From NCBI GenBank assembly GCA_945910005.1, contig OX246747.1, positions 13,958,580 through 14,022,579 on the forward strand: a stretch of 64,000 nt of DNA, read 5' to 3'. How positions within the stretch are numbered: position 1 is the first letter of the stretch; the number at the start of each line of letters is the position of its first letter. This document shows positions 52,701-64,000 of the stretch, piece after piece. Below the pieces are notes generated by a model. That model made no database searches. It had not been told where the DNA came from and was given only the letters and a program-made list of their open reading frames with translations. The translations under genes were made by a program, and so were the position numbers. Source of the stretch: Isoperla grammatica. Lineage: Eukaryota > Arthropoda > Insecta > Plecoptera > Perlodidae.

Positions 52701-54909
52701 GCCACTATAATAACACAGTCTGGCAGTGACGAGGCTATAGTATACTCAATACAAGACCAAATAACAGCGCGGCCACTATAATATTACAGTCTGGCAGTGA
52801 CGAGGCTATAGTATACTCAATACAAGACCAAATAACAGCGCGGCCACTATAATAACACAGTCTGGCAGTGACGAGGCTATAGTATACTCAATACAAGACC
52901 AAATAACAGCGCGGCCACTATAATATTACAGTCTGGCAGTGACGAGGCTATAGTATACTCAATACAAGACCAGGTAACAGCGCGGCCCCTATAATAACAC
53001 AGTCTGGCAGTGACGAGGCTATAGTATACTCAATACAAGACCAGGTAACAGCGCGGCCACTATAATAACACAGTCTGGCAGTGACGAGGCTATAGTATAC
53101 GCAATACAAGACCAAATAACAGCGCGGCCACTATAATATTACAGTCTGGCAGTGACGAGGCTATAGTATACTCAATACAAGACCAGGTAACAGCGCGGCC
53201 ACTATAATATTACAGTCTGGCAGTGACGAGGCTATAGTATACTCAATACAAGACCAAATAACAGCGCGGCCACTATAATATTACAGTCTGGCAGTGACGA
53301 GGCTATAGTATACTCAATACAAGACCAGGTAACAGCGCGGCCACTATAATAACACAGTCTGGCAGTGACGAGGCTATAGTATACTCAATACAAGACCAGG
53401 TAACAGCGCGGCCACTATAATAACACAGTCTGGCAGTGACGAGGCTATAGTATACTCAATACAAGACCAAATAACAGCGCGGCCACTATAATAACTCAGT
53501 CTGGCAGTGACGAGGCTATAGTATACTCAATACAAGACCAGGTAACAGCGCGGCCACTATAATAACACAGTCTGGCAGTGACGAGGCTATAGTATACTCA
53601 ATACAAGACCAAATAACAGCGCGGCCACTATAATATTACAGTCTGGCAGTGACGAGGCTATAGTATACTCAATACAAGACCAAATAACAGCGCGGCCACT
53701 ATAATAACACAGTCGGGCAGTGACGAGGCTATAGTATACTCAATACAAGACCAAATAACAGCGCGGCCACTATAATAACACAGTCTGGCAGTGACGAGGC
53801 TATAGTATACTCAATACAAGACCAAATAACAGCGCGGCCACTATAATAACACAGTCTGGCAGTGACGAGGCTATAGTATACTCAATACAAGACCAAATAA
53901 CAGCGCGGCCACTATAATATTACAGTCTGGCAGTGACGAGGCTATAGTATACTCAATACAAGACCAGGTAACAGCGCGGCCACTATAATAACACAGTCTG
54001 GCAGTAACGAGGCTATAGTATACTCAATACAAGACCAGGTAACAGCGCGGCCACTATAATAACACAGTCTGGCAGTGACGAGGCTATAGTATACTCAATA
54101 CAAGACCAGGTAACAGCGCGGCCACTATAATAACACAGTCTGGCAGTGACGAGGCTATAGTATACTCAATACAAGACCAGGTAACAGCGCGGCCACTATG
54201 ATAACACAGTCTGGCAGTAACGAGGCTATAGTATACCCAATACAAGACCAAATAACAGCGCGGCCACTATAATATTACAGTCTGGCAGTGACGAGGCTAT
54301 AGTATACTCAATACAAGACCAAATAACAGCGCGGCCACTATAATATTACAGTCTGGCAGTGACGAGGCTATAGTATACTCAATACAAGACCAAATAACAG
54401 CGCGGCCACTATAATAACACAGTCTGGCAGTGACGAGGCTATAGTATACTCAATACAAGACCAAATAACAGCGCGGCCACTATAATAACACAGTCTGGCA
54501 GTGACGAGGCTATTGTATACGCAATACAAGACCAAATAACAGCGCGCCCACTATAATAACACAGTCGGGCAGTGACGAGGCTATAGTATACTCAATACAA
54601 GACCAAATAACAGCGCGGCCACTATAATAACACAGTCTGGCAGTGACGAGGCTATAGTATACTCAATACAAGACCCGGTAACAGCGCGGCCACTATAATA
54701 ACACAGTCTGGCAGTGACGAGGCTATAGTATACTCAATACAAGACCAGGTAACAGCGCGGCCACTATAATAACACAGTCTGGCAGTGACGAGGCTATAGT
54801 ATACTCAATACAAGACCAAATAACAGCGCGGCCACTATAATAACACAGTCTGGCAGTGACGAGGCTATAGTATACTCAATACAAGACCAGGTAACAGCGC
54901 GGCCACTAT
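43717..54909 (+). repeat. 71-bp satellite, block 1, about 158 monomers
   Basis: The monomer runs GACGAGGCTATAGTATACTC, AATACAAGACCAAATAACAG, CGCGGCCACTATAATAACAC, AGTCTGGCAGT. Identity between monomers is very high, and most differences fall at a few fixed positions: CTCAAT/CGCAAT/CCCAAT, CCAAATAAC/CCAGGTAAC/CCCGGTAAC, AACAC/ATTAC/AACTC and CTGG/CGGG. Concerted turnover by unequal exchange is implied. No coding frame persists. A centromeric or pericentromeric role is possible, but nothing in the sequence proves it. Confidence 0.95.
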
Positions 54910-55499
54910 TATTTTAACACAACACAAAACAAACAAAACAAAACACGTTGGGAAACTATCATTCAATCGGGTTTCAAATTCATAACCTAGGTGGGAAATG
55001 GTCTACGAAAGCATTAGATTTTATGCATGCCTTATGGAATACAAAAGGAGATAGTTAAAAATGACTTACCCATTGTGTTCACGTTTACACTTGACGAATC
55101 TCGGCAGAATAAATCCTTAGACTATGGCCGCACGGGGGCCGGGGAACACAGAATGTCGACCTCCAGAAACTGAGCTAGACGGAAACTGGACAGAAAGCAC
55201 GGAAACTCGACTTCAAAGCAATACCCGCTAGCAGAAAGTCGACCTAAGGAAACTGGACAGTAAAAGGAAGCCGCTATAAAAAATTAAACGGTTTATTGTG
55301 AACCTGACACCTGTAATAGCACATTTAAGATTTCCCCCCTTCCATTTCTGAGGTGCAGAATCTCGACAGTAGGCGCGGTACCTTTGGCGGTAGAGGTGCC
55401 AAGATAAGGCCAGGATCCCTCGCTACTACCCATTAAAAATACATCAATCCCTCGCTACTACCCATTAAAAATACATCAATTCAAAACATTACACTATCC
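54910..55499. other. Non-satellite spacer inside the array
   Basis: About 590 bp interrupt the satellite. It contains degenerate GAAACTGGACAG / GAAAGTCGACCT motifs (55150-55262) and a perfect 33-bp tandem duplication around CCCTCGCTACTACCC (55418-55482). No inverted ends or target duplication at the satellite junctions were found, and no gene. Confidence 0.6.
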
Positions 55500-58400
55500 G
55501 ATAACACAGTCTGGCAGTGACGAGGGTATAGTATACCCAATACAAGACCAGGTAACAGCGCGGCCACTATAATAACACTGTCTAGCAGTGACGAGGCTAA
55601 AGTATACTCAATACAAGACCAGGTAACAGCGCGGCAACTATAATAACACAGGCTGGCAGTGACGAGGCTAAAGTATACTCAATACAAGACCAGGTAACAG
55701 CGCGGCAACTATAATAACACAGGCTGGCAGTGACGAGGCTATAGTATACTCAATACAAGACCAGGTAACAGCGCGGCAACTATAATAACACAGTCTGGCA
55801 GTGACGAGGCTATAGTATACTTAATACAAGACCAGGTAACAGCGCGGCCACTATAATAACACAGTCTGGCAGTGACGAGGCTATAGTATACTCAATACAA
55901 GACCAGGTCAGTCTGGCAGTGACGAGGCTATAGTATACTCAATACAAGACCAGGTCAGTCTGGCAGTGACGAGGCTATAGTATACACAATACAAGACCAG
56001 GTAACAGCGCGGCCACTATAATAACACAGTCTGGCAGTGACGAGGCTATAGTATACCCAATACAAAACCCGGTAACAGCGCGGCCACTATAATAACACAG
56101 TCTGGCAGTGACGAGGCTATAGTATACCCAATACAAGACCAGGTAACAGCGCGGCTACTATAATAACACTGTCTGGCAGTGACGAGGCTGTAGTATACGC
56201 CATACAAGACCAGGTAACAGCGCGGCCACTATAATATTACAGTCTGGCAGTGACGAGGCTATAGTATACTCAATACAAGACCAGGTCAGTCTGGCAAGTG
56301 ACGAGGCTATAGTATACACAATACAAGACCAGGTAACAGCGCGGCCACTATAATAACACAGTCTGGCAGTGACGAGGCTATAGTATACTCAATACAAGAC
56401 CAGGTAACAGCGCGGCCACTATAATAACACAGTCTGGCAGTGACGAGGCTATAGTATACCCAATACAAAACCCGGTAACAGCGCGGCCACTATAATAACA
56501 CAGTCTGGCAGTGACGAGGCTATAGTATACCCAATACAAGACCAGGTAACTGCGCGGCCACTATAATAACACTGTCTGGCAGTGACGAGGCTGTAGTATA
56601 CGCAATACAAGACCAGGTAACAGCGCGGCCACTATAATAACACTGTCTAGCAGTGACGAGGCTATAGTATACTCAATACAAGACCAGGTAACAGCGCGGC
56701 CACTATAATAACACAGTCTGGCAGTGACGAGGCTATAGTATACACAATACAAGACCAGGTAACAGCGCGGCCACTATAAAAACACAGTCTGGCAGTGACG
56801 AGGCTATAGTATACTCAATACAAGACCCGGTAACAGCGCGGCCACTATAATAACACAGTCTGGCAGTGACGAGGCTATAGTATACTCAATACAAGACCCG
56901 GTAACAGCGCGGCCACTATAATAACACTGTCTGGCAGTGACGAGGCTATAGTATACCCAATACAAGACCAGGTAACAGCGCGGCCACTATAGAAACACTG
57001 TCTAGCAGTGACGAGGCTATAGTATACACAATACAAGACCAGGTAACAGCGCGGCCACTATAATAACACAGTCTGGCAGTGACGAGGCTATAGTATACTC
57101 AATACAAGACCCGGTTACAGCGCCGACACTATAATAACACTGTCTGGCAGTGACGAGGCTATAGTATACTCAATACAAGACCAGGTAACAGCGCGGCCAC
57201 TATAATAACACAGTGTGGCAGTGACGAGGTTATAGTATTCACAATACAAAACCAGGTAACAGCGCGGCCACTATAATAACACTGTCTGGCAGTGACGAGG
57301 CTATAGTATACTCAATACAAGACCAGGTAACAGCGCGGGCGCGGCCACTATAATAACACTGTCTAGCAGTGACGAGGCTATAGTATACTCAATACAAGAC
57401 CAGGTAACAGCGCGGCCACTATAATAACACAGTGTGGCAGTGACGAGGTTATAGTATTCACAATACAAAACCAGGTAACAGCGCGGCCACTATAATAACA
57501 CTGTCTGGCAGTGACGAGGCTATAGTATACTCAATACAAGACCAGGTAACAGCGCGGGCGCGGCCACTATAATAACACTGTCTAGCAGTGACGAGGCTAT
57601 AGTATACCCAATACAAGACCAGGTAACAGCGCGGCCACTAACATAACACTGTCTGGCAGTGACGAGGCTGTAGTATACGCAATACAAGACCAGGTAACAG
57701 CGCGGCCACTATAATAACACAGTCTGGCAGTGACGAGGCTATAGTTTACACAATACAAGACCAGGTAACAGCGCGGCCACTATAATAACACAGTCTGGCA
57801 GTGACGAGGCTATAGTATACTCAATACAAGACCAGGTAACAGCGCGGCCACTATAATAACACTGTCTAGCAGTGACGAGGCTATAGTAAACGCAATACAA
57901 GACCCGGTAACAGCGCGGCCACTATAATAACACAGTCTAGCAGTGACGAGGCAATAGTATACTCAATACAAGACCAGGTAACAGCGCGGCCACTATAATA
58001 ACACAGTCTAGCAGTGACGAGGCAATAGTATACTCAATACAAGACCAGGTAACAGCGCGGCCACTATAATAACACAGTCTAGCAGTGACGAGGCAATAGT
58101 ATACTCAATACAAGACCAGGTAACAGCGCGGCCACTATAATAACACAGTGTGGCAGTGACGAGGTTATAGTATACACAATACAAAACCAGGTAACAGCGC
58201 GGCCACTATAATAACACTGTCTGGCAGTGACGAGGCTATAGTATACTCAATACAAGACCAGGTAACAGCGCGGGCGCGGCCACTATAATAACACTGTCTA
58301 GCAGTGACGAGGCTATAGTATACCCAATACAAGACCAGGTAACAGCGCGGCCACTAACATAACACTGTCTGGCAGTGACGAGGCTGTAGTATACGCAATA

Positions 58401-59264
58401 CAAGACCAGGTAACAGCGCGGCCACTATAATAACACAGTCTGGCAGTGACGAGGCTATAGTTTACACAATACAAGACCAGGTAACAGCGCGGCCACTATA
58501 ATAACACAGTCTGGCAGTGACGAGGCTATAGTATACTCAATACAAGACCAGGTAACAGCGCGGCCACTATAATAACACTGTCTAGCAGTGACGAGGCTAT
58601 AGTAAACGCAATACAAGACCCGGTAACAGCGCGGCCACTATAATAACACAGTCTAGCAGTGACGAGGCAATAGTATACTCAATACAAGACCAGGTAACAG
58701 CGCGGCCACTATAATAACACAGTCTAGCAGTGACGAGGCAATAGTATACTCAATACAAGACCAGGTAACAGCGCGGCCACTATAATAACACAGTCTAGCA
58801 GTGACGAGGCAATAGTATACTCAATACAAGACCAGGTAACAGCGCGGCCACTATAATAACACAGTGTGGCAGTGACGAGGTTATAGTATACACAATACAA
58901 AACCAGGTAACAGCGCGGCCACTATAATAACACAGTCTGGCAGTGACGAGGCAATAGTATACACAATACAAGACCAGGTAACAGCGCGGCCACTATAATA
59001 ACACTGTCTAGCAGTGACGAGGCTATAGTATACTCAATACAAGACCAGGTAACAGCGCGGCCCCTATAATAACACTGTCTGGCAGTGACGAGGCTATAGT
59101 ATACACAATACAAGACCAGGTAACAGCGCGGCCACTATAATAACACAGTCTGGCAGTGACGAGGCTATAGTATACTCAATACAAGACCCGGTAACAGCGC
59201 GGCCACTATAATAACACTGTGTGGCAGTGACGAGGCTATAGTATACTCAGTACAAGAGCAGGTA
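55500..59264 (+). repeat. 71-bp satellite, block 2, about 53 monomers, diverged
   Basis: The same monomer family has more point changes (GTCTAGC, GTGTGGC, GAGGTTATAG), 47-bp monomers lacking 24 bp (55885-55985, 56265) and a 6-bp insertion making GCGCGGGCGCGGCC (57335, 57554, 58269). A 716-bp higher-order unit of ten monomers is repeated at 57432-58147 and 58148-58863. Greater divergence than block 1 suggests an array edge. Frames of 63 codons here are artefacts. Confidence 0.93.
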
Positions 59265-59285
59265 TACTGATCACATACTGAAGTT

Positions 59286-59757
59286 CTATTACTCTACCTG
59301 CTTACAAGATAAATTACATCCCCGGTCATTGCAACAAGGTATATCGCGATAATGTAGGAATAGATACTTTCTACACAAAACACTATATCCTGAAGGGAGT
59401 AATGATATTGAAAGAGGGTACCGAACTACTATTACTCTATCTGCTAACAAGGTAAATAACATCTCCTGTCATTGCAACAGGGTTTATCGCGATAATGTAG
59501 GAATAGATACTTTCTACACAAAACACTTTATGCTGAAGGGAGTAATGATATTGAAAGAGGGTACCGAAATACTATTACTCTATCTGCTAACTAGGTAAAT
59601 AACATCTCCTGTCATTGCAACAGGGTTTATCGCGATAATGTAGGAATAGATACTTTCTACATGAGACCATCAATGCTGAAGGGAGTACTTATATTGAATT
59701 GTATTCGTGAAATACTATTACTCTACCTGCTATTCTCTACCTGCTATGCTATAGAAA
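59286..59757 (+). repeat. 143-bp tandem repeat, 3.3 copies
   Basis: CTATTACTCTA(C/T)CTGCT begins at 59286, 59429, 59572 and 59715, exactly 143 bp apart. Units share CGCGATAATGTAGGAATAGA, TACTTTCTACA and GAAGGGAGTA. It directly follows the satellite. Confidence 0.93.
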
Positions 59758-59813
59758 GTAGCTATTACAACAATAACAACCAAAACAAAACAAACTTCTT
59801 AAAAATATTTAAA

Positions 59814-59912
59814 AAACTACTTAACAATATAACAAACCACTTAACAATATAACAAACTACTGAACAATATAACAAACTACTTAACAATATAAAACTATAC
59901 TTAACAATATAA
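59814..59912 (+). repeat. 20-bp minisatellite, five units
   Basis: AACAAACTACTTAACAATAT-type units follow each other with few changes. Confidence 0.85.
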
Positions 59913-59919
59913 ATATTTC

Positions 59920-60298
59920 CGTCGGTTTGGTACGTCTGATGTGTCCATGAGTGCTACGAAAAAAATGCACCGAGGGAGGTTGCCCGTACAGGGACACGAA
60001 GAAATATTTTAGAGAAGTTGCCCCCCAAAACGGTGGACGGCTATACAGCAAGAGGTATCTCTCGGCGACTAAGTGCATTTCAAAAAACACTTTTTCCAAA
60101 GTGAATTAAAAGTAATTTCCAGATCCAATTTCGAAAAAAAAAAAAAACTCCTTTTACTAACTATAGTCTTATAGAGTTACTTTCCGATACAGTTGGTTTC
60201 GGGAGTGAACCTTTTACGGTGCCCCTAACAATAAGCTTTTTCTGAAACAGTGAAGAGCGCATTTTTTCTGTTCTTTTTTTGTCATTGTCCAAAAAACG
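59920..60298. other. No gene recognised
   Basis: Contains a poly-A run at 60136-60148. Short frames carry no motif. Confidence 0.4.
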
Positions 60299-60630
60299 AG
60301 GATAGCCAGTGGCGTAAAGGAGACCCCCGCCGCCCCCGCGAAGCGGGGAGGCCCGCTGTGTAGGGGGGCCCGGGTTGCCAGACGTACGGATCTTGTTTTT
60401 TCATCATCGAAGTTCAAATGTTGTCAACTTGGACCTATTCTCTTCCGGGGCCATACGGGGGAGGAAGTTGGAGGAATGGGACAAGTTGGAGGAATATATT
60501 TAAAACGGCTTACGGGTGGGTCAGGATGTTCCTCTTTTCTCTTGTCTTACGATCGGCACTGCCTATAAGAAACTATATTGGATCCTGAGTATATTGAACC
60601 TTCTAATAAGAAGGTTGCAGGTGGTTGAAG

Positions 60631-61432
60631 CAGTGGTGTAGTGGTGGCTATACTGGCGTATACGCCGTATACACACTGCTCCGGCTAAAAAACTTTCGTA
60701 TACACACTGGTTTTAGTTATGATACGAGTGATACGCAATGATACGGTTGTAACTTGTAACATGCCTCGAATGATTGACACATTATACGCAATTGTTTGCT
60801 TTTCTCCGTTGGTAAAATTGTGCTCTCTGGCACTTGCATTTAATTGGCACAAGGTCACAAATCTACTAAGACCAGCCCTGTGTCTGGGATAGGGTTGTGA
60901 ATTATGATATGTATCGCTTTCGGCGTGACAGTTCCGATATTCAATTTTAAAAGTCCCACGTCGCGCCAATACACCAAGCGGGATACAATTGGTCCGCTTG
61001 GTAAAAAATATTGCGATTTCCAATTTACAATATCATAATTACATCTGCAGTTTAGAACGTGTTGATCAACAGCCACGTATCAACAACCATACCTGTACGG
61101 GCCACGGGCGGCGTGTGTATCGCCAAACCACTTCTCAAGCCCCAAAACTTATTCTTGAACAATTTTCGTCAGTGTTTCAAATTTCAATTATTTTTGGTGG
61201 TTTTCTGGATTTACATTACAAAAACTGCAGTATTTTGGGATTGCATTTAGTCCGGTATTGGTTTCTAAAACGCTGAAAACACACTCTAAAAGCCCGATTT
61301 TTTTTAATCGCCTATGGCGCCATTGTTGGAGGGCTCTGCCCCCAAACCCCCCATGTTTTTTTGTCTGGAAAGATGTGTCCCTCCAGCTTCCCGAAGCGTA
61401 TACGTACTGGTAAATTTGGCACTACACCACTG
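60631..61432. mobile_element. hAT-type non-autonomous element with 8-bp TSD (nested)
   Basis: The ends are CAGTGGTGTAGTG (60631-60643) and CACTACACCACTG (61420-61432). The target duplication GGTTGAAG lies at 60623-60630 and 61433-61440. Subterminal GCGTATAC motifs occur at both ends (60656-60672 and 61395-61402). It lies wholly inside the 60307-61772 element and is therefore younger. No transposase was recognised. Confidence 0.9.
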
Positions 61433-61639
61433 GGTTGAAGGTTGGTTGTAATAAGATGGCCTAGGTAATAACCTAGGCCAAATACTACCACGGGCCCGGA
61501 CGGGGAAAACTATCATATTATATCTTGGATCATTGTCCGATTCTGAAACGTGTTTACAGGCGTGTAAAACGTCATATGAAAAAAATCGCCTTCGGTGAAT
61601 TGACCTCCGCCGGCTGGGACTTTTGCCCCAGACCCCCTA

Positions 61640-61690
61640 CATGCTTAGGATATTCAACCCCCCCCCCCCCCCCTTCTCCCCCACTGTGAA
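61640..61690. repeat. Poly-C tract
   Basis: About 16 C in a row at 61657-61673 and more C-runs up to 61683, inside the outer hAT element. Confidence 0.8.
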
Positions 61691-61780
61691 TTTATTGATA
61701 AGCCACTTGCCTTTATGGGGGGCCCGAAACGATTTTTGCGTTGCAGCCCGGGCAATTTGCGTTACGCCACTGAGGATAGC

Positions 61781-62270
61781 ATTTGTATTTAATTGTTTTA
61801 AATGTTTCTGCAAAAGTCACTTACATTAGTAACCTACGTGACGTACGCAGACGTACATAGCATGCCTGCGTCTTATAGATTTCTTTGGGTCTAAGTCAAA
61901 ATGTGTAGTTACTTAGGTTTTCACCATTATTTGAAACGTTTCACACTTTAGTTAACGTATCAATTTTTGGCCAAGTCTGTTTGATTTCAATCCAGTAGAG
62001 TAGAGCATTTGAATTGAAAGTACTAAATCGCCTTGAAAACTAATCTGTGGTTCAAGTGTTCAAGCTGGTTTTAATTCGAACAGGCTTGGTTCAAACCGGT
62101 TTGAAACTACTGATAGATATGCTATCCTGACGGAGCGTATTGTTTGACTGCCTAACTAGTGTATGACAGTGGGCAATTAACTGACTCACTGGACTACATT
62201 GTAAAATAGGGGTTTAAGCACTTAGCATAGAACGATCATTGTTGTAGATGTTGTTGCTCGTTGATATTAA
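61781..62270. other. No gene recognised
   Basis: Ordinary AT-rich sequence. GGTTTGAAAC and GGTTCAA motifs recur at 62050-62110 without clear period. Confidence 0.4.
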
Positions 62271-62276
62271 TTATGA

Positions 62277-62541
62277 CGTATTGACGTATGTGGCTGAAAT
62301 TTTCGGTCAACACTCGTGACTACAAAACTCGATGCTGTTAAAATAACCAACGAAATTCGTCAAGATGCCAACATAAAAAAAATTAATTACTGAAAACAAT
62401 TGTTCGTCGCGCACAGGCCAAACGGTTTAACGTATTTGGCTGAAATTTTCGGTCAACACTTGTGACCACTAAACTCGATGCTGTTAACATAATCAGCCAA
62501 ATCCGTCAAGATACCAACCTAAAAAAAATTAATTAGTGATA
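62277..62541 (+). repeat. Direct duplication of about 113 bp
   Basis: GGCTGAAATTTTCGGTCAAC begins near 62292 and 62442. Both copies continue through AAACTCGATGCTGTTAA and CGTCAAGAT.CCAAC to a poly-A stretch with TTAATTA.TG. About 35 bp separates them. A related downstream segment (TTTGTTTGATTTATTGAAAA, GCGGAGCATTTTC, 62566-62620) also occurs at 40930-40990. Confidence 0.8.
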
Positions 62542-62639
62542 AGTGAATTATATGATATGCAAAAGATTTGTTTGATTTATTGAAAACAAAATCGCTCATC
62601 TGTCAACGCGGAGCATTTTCCTAGTTTAGCTTTACATGA

Positions 62640-63300
62640 ACACATGAACAGCTTTACATGAATACATGAACAGCTTTACAACAATATAAACAATACAATA
62701 TAATTTTTTTATACATTTTTTTTTTAAGTCGGTCGGGGTCGGTTCATGTTAAACTTTACATTTTATCATACCGTATGTGTCCCCCTTAAAAGCTGATTTT
62801 CACAAACTTACACCATACGGATTAGGCGAATTTTGGATATGCGATAGAGCTTATTGTTCCAAAGAAAATGATACCATTAAATGTTCCGTTGCAATTAATT
62901 TTGTACCAAGGTTTAGTAGATTTGTTGGCGAATTTTCCAAGTAAAGTAAGAAAGCTATAAATTATCACAAGATCATTGATTGCGTAATGTCTGGTAGGTC
63001 TATGATGGTTGCCATAATATTTATCTTAAATGAAAATTACGTTTAATACATAGGCCTATAGTAATATATTATTATAGTATTTAATATTACAAAGAATATT
63101 ATACGTGTAGAATATGTTTATATGTGCATAACATTTATTTGCAGGTTATGTTGTATATGTTTATATCATTACTCTGATAAATGGTTTAAAACATTACTTG
63201 CAAATAAATAATTGGTCATTAGTAATGATGTTTCATTTCTACGCTCTCATTTTACCTTACCAGATTATTAAGGTAGGCCTATTAACAAAATATGGTTTAT
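62640..63300. other. No gene recognised
   Basis: AT-rich sequence, with a short ACATGAACAGCTTTACATGA duplication at 62632-62680. No supported gene. Confidence 0.4.
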
Positions 63301-63319
63301 CAAATCGAAAGAAGACAGT

Positions 63320-63700
63320 GATTCTGAGTCACTCGACACCGTGAATGAGAAGTGCCTTTACACAGAAACGCCTTTACACAGAATACTATTTCAAAGTGTT
63401 TCAGGACGGGTGTTTGTACAGAATTGTAATTTTTATTAGAGTCCAAAACCATATGGGCCTTTACACAGAAGCGCCATTCCACAGAATCTCCGTTTGACAG
63501 AATTTTGAAACGGTCTGAAGGGGCCCTAGACAGAATTCGTTTTCTGGGTTAAATTCGGTGCTACGGCACTACCTGGACGGGTCGCTAGACATTATTTTGC
63601 GAACTACCATCTGCCTGTCAAGAAGTGCCTTTGCACAGAAGTGCCTATACACAGAAATAATTTTCCACACAAATCTACTACAGACTTTTCTAAAAAAATC
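63320..63700 (+). repeat. Degenerate CTTTACACAGAA repeat region
   Basis: TTTACACAGAA or TTGCACAGAA recurs at about 63356, 63371, 63460, 63629 and 63648. It looks like the diverged precursor or edge of the 43-bp array that follows. Confidence 0.6.
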
Positions 63701-63705
63701 ATTCT

Positions 63706-64000
63706 GTCTAACGGCCCATCCTGTAGTGCCACTACACAGAATGTTTCTGTCTAACGGCCCGTCCTGTAGTGCCACTACACAGAATGTTTCTGTCTAACGG
63801 CCCGTCCTGTAGTGCCACTACACAGAATGTTTCTGTCTAACGGCCCGTCCTGTAGTGCCACTACACAGAATGTTTCTGTCTAACGGCCCGTCCTGTAGTG
63901 CCACTACACAGAATGTTTCTGTCTAACGGCCCGTCCTGTAGTGCCACTACACAGAATGTTTCTGTCTAACGGCCCGTCCTGTAGTGCCACTACACAGAAT
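63706..64000 (+). repeat. 43-bp tandem array, about seven units, runs off the window
   Basis: The unit is CTAACGGCCCGTCCTGTAGT, GCCACTACACAGAATGTTTC, TGT. Each unit holds two hairpin-capable segments: TGTAGTG/CACTACA with almost no loop, and ACAGA-ATGTT-TCTGT. Units are identical except at the first (GCCCATCC). The array continues beyond position 64000. Confidence 0.93.

Larger units (their letters stand above)
60307..61772. mobile_element. hAT-type non-autonomous element with 8-bp TSD (outer)
   Basis: The ends are CAGTGGCGTAA (60307-60317) and the inverse TTACGCCACTG (61762-61772). The target duplication AGGATAGC lies at 60299-60306 and 61773-61780. CAGTGGCG ends with 8-bp duplications are usual for hAT transposons. 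Near both ends there are GGGGGCCCGGG/GGGGGGCCCGAAAC-like GC-rich segments. No transposase frame remains, and a second element is nested within. Confidence 0.9.

Noticed and set aside
56561..59113. 63-codon minus-strand frames in satellite block 2
   Set aside because: They are chance frames in tandem monomers, with the same peptide repeated at monomer spacing.
43717..59264. CRISPR array
   Set aside because: The units are contiguous 71-bp monomers with no unique spacers, in a eukaryotic context with spliced exons and animal transposons. It is satellite DNA.
60307..61772. Transposase gene inside the hAT elements
   Set aside because: Frames in this interval (for example 60685-61023 minus) carry no hAT transposase motifs and are split by the nested element.

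Overview
This is a repeat-dominated window from a metazoan nuclear genome, most likely a marine invertebrate. It has no operons, it has spliced exon fragments with GT/AG borders, (CA)n tracts and very long satellite arrays, and it carries decayed copies of many animal transposon classes. Frequent AGGCCTA/CCTAGG motifs are reminiscent of echinoderm or other ambulacrarian intergenic DNA, but that placement is a weak impression.

Layout. 0.5-16 kb is a graveyard of transposons: Jockey-type LINE pieces (ORF1, reverse transcriptase, endonuclease), a mariner, a Ty3/gypsy protease and two Harbinger exons. 16-30 kb is mostly non-coding, with a probable two-exon host or transposon gene piece, a LINE RNase H, Penelope-like inverted repeats, hAT/Harbinger-type MITEs and a tRNA-derived SINE. 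30-38.4 kb holds a LINE C-terminus, an OTU-like fragment, a 63-bp minisatellite that is open in several frames, a broken RT/RNase H pol and a broken MULE/ZSWIM-type transposase. 39-43.7 kb contains short tandem repeats and a set of small minus-strand exons, including two C2H2 zinc-finger exons and three tandemly duplicated phase-1 exon-intron units. 43.7-59.3 kb is a 71-bp satellite (about 158 plus 53 monomers) with a 716-bp higher-order repeat in the second block. 59.3-64 kb has more tandem repeats and two nested hAT-type elements, each with an intact 8-bp target duplication.

Main discovery. A short interspersed element present about 20 times starts, in nine full-headed copies, with a segment that folds as an HDV-like double-pseudoknot self-cleaving ribozyme: 7-bp P1, 7-bp P2, 3-bp P3, a long P4 arm, and CGAA before the P2 3' strand. 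The first P1 nucleotide is the first nucleotide of the element. In four of these copies an 11-13 bp target-site duplication abuts it exactly, as expected if the ribozyme sets the 5' end of the retrotransposed RNA. The same head is joined to two different bodies (called A and B here), and both end in one shared 3' tail. A third head (C) without the ribozyme uses the same tail. No autonomous partner LINE with this tail was recognised.

Almost every protein-coding segment here is broken by stops, frameshifts or nested insertions. No intact cellular gene was recognised with confidence.
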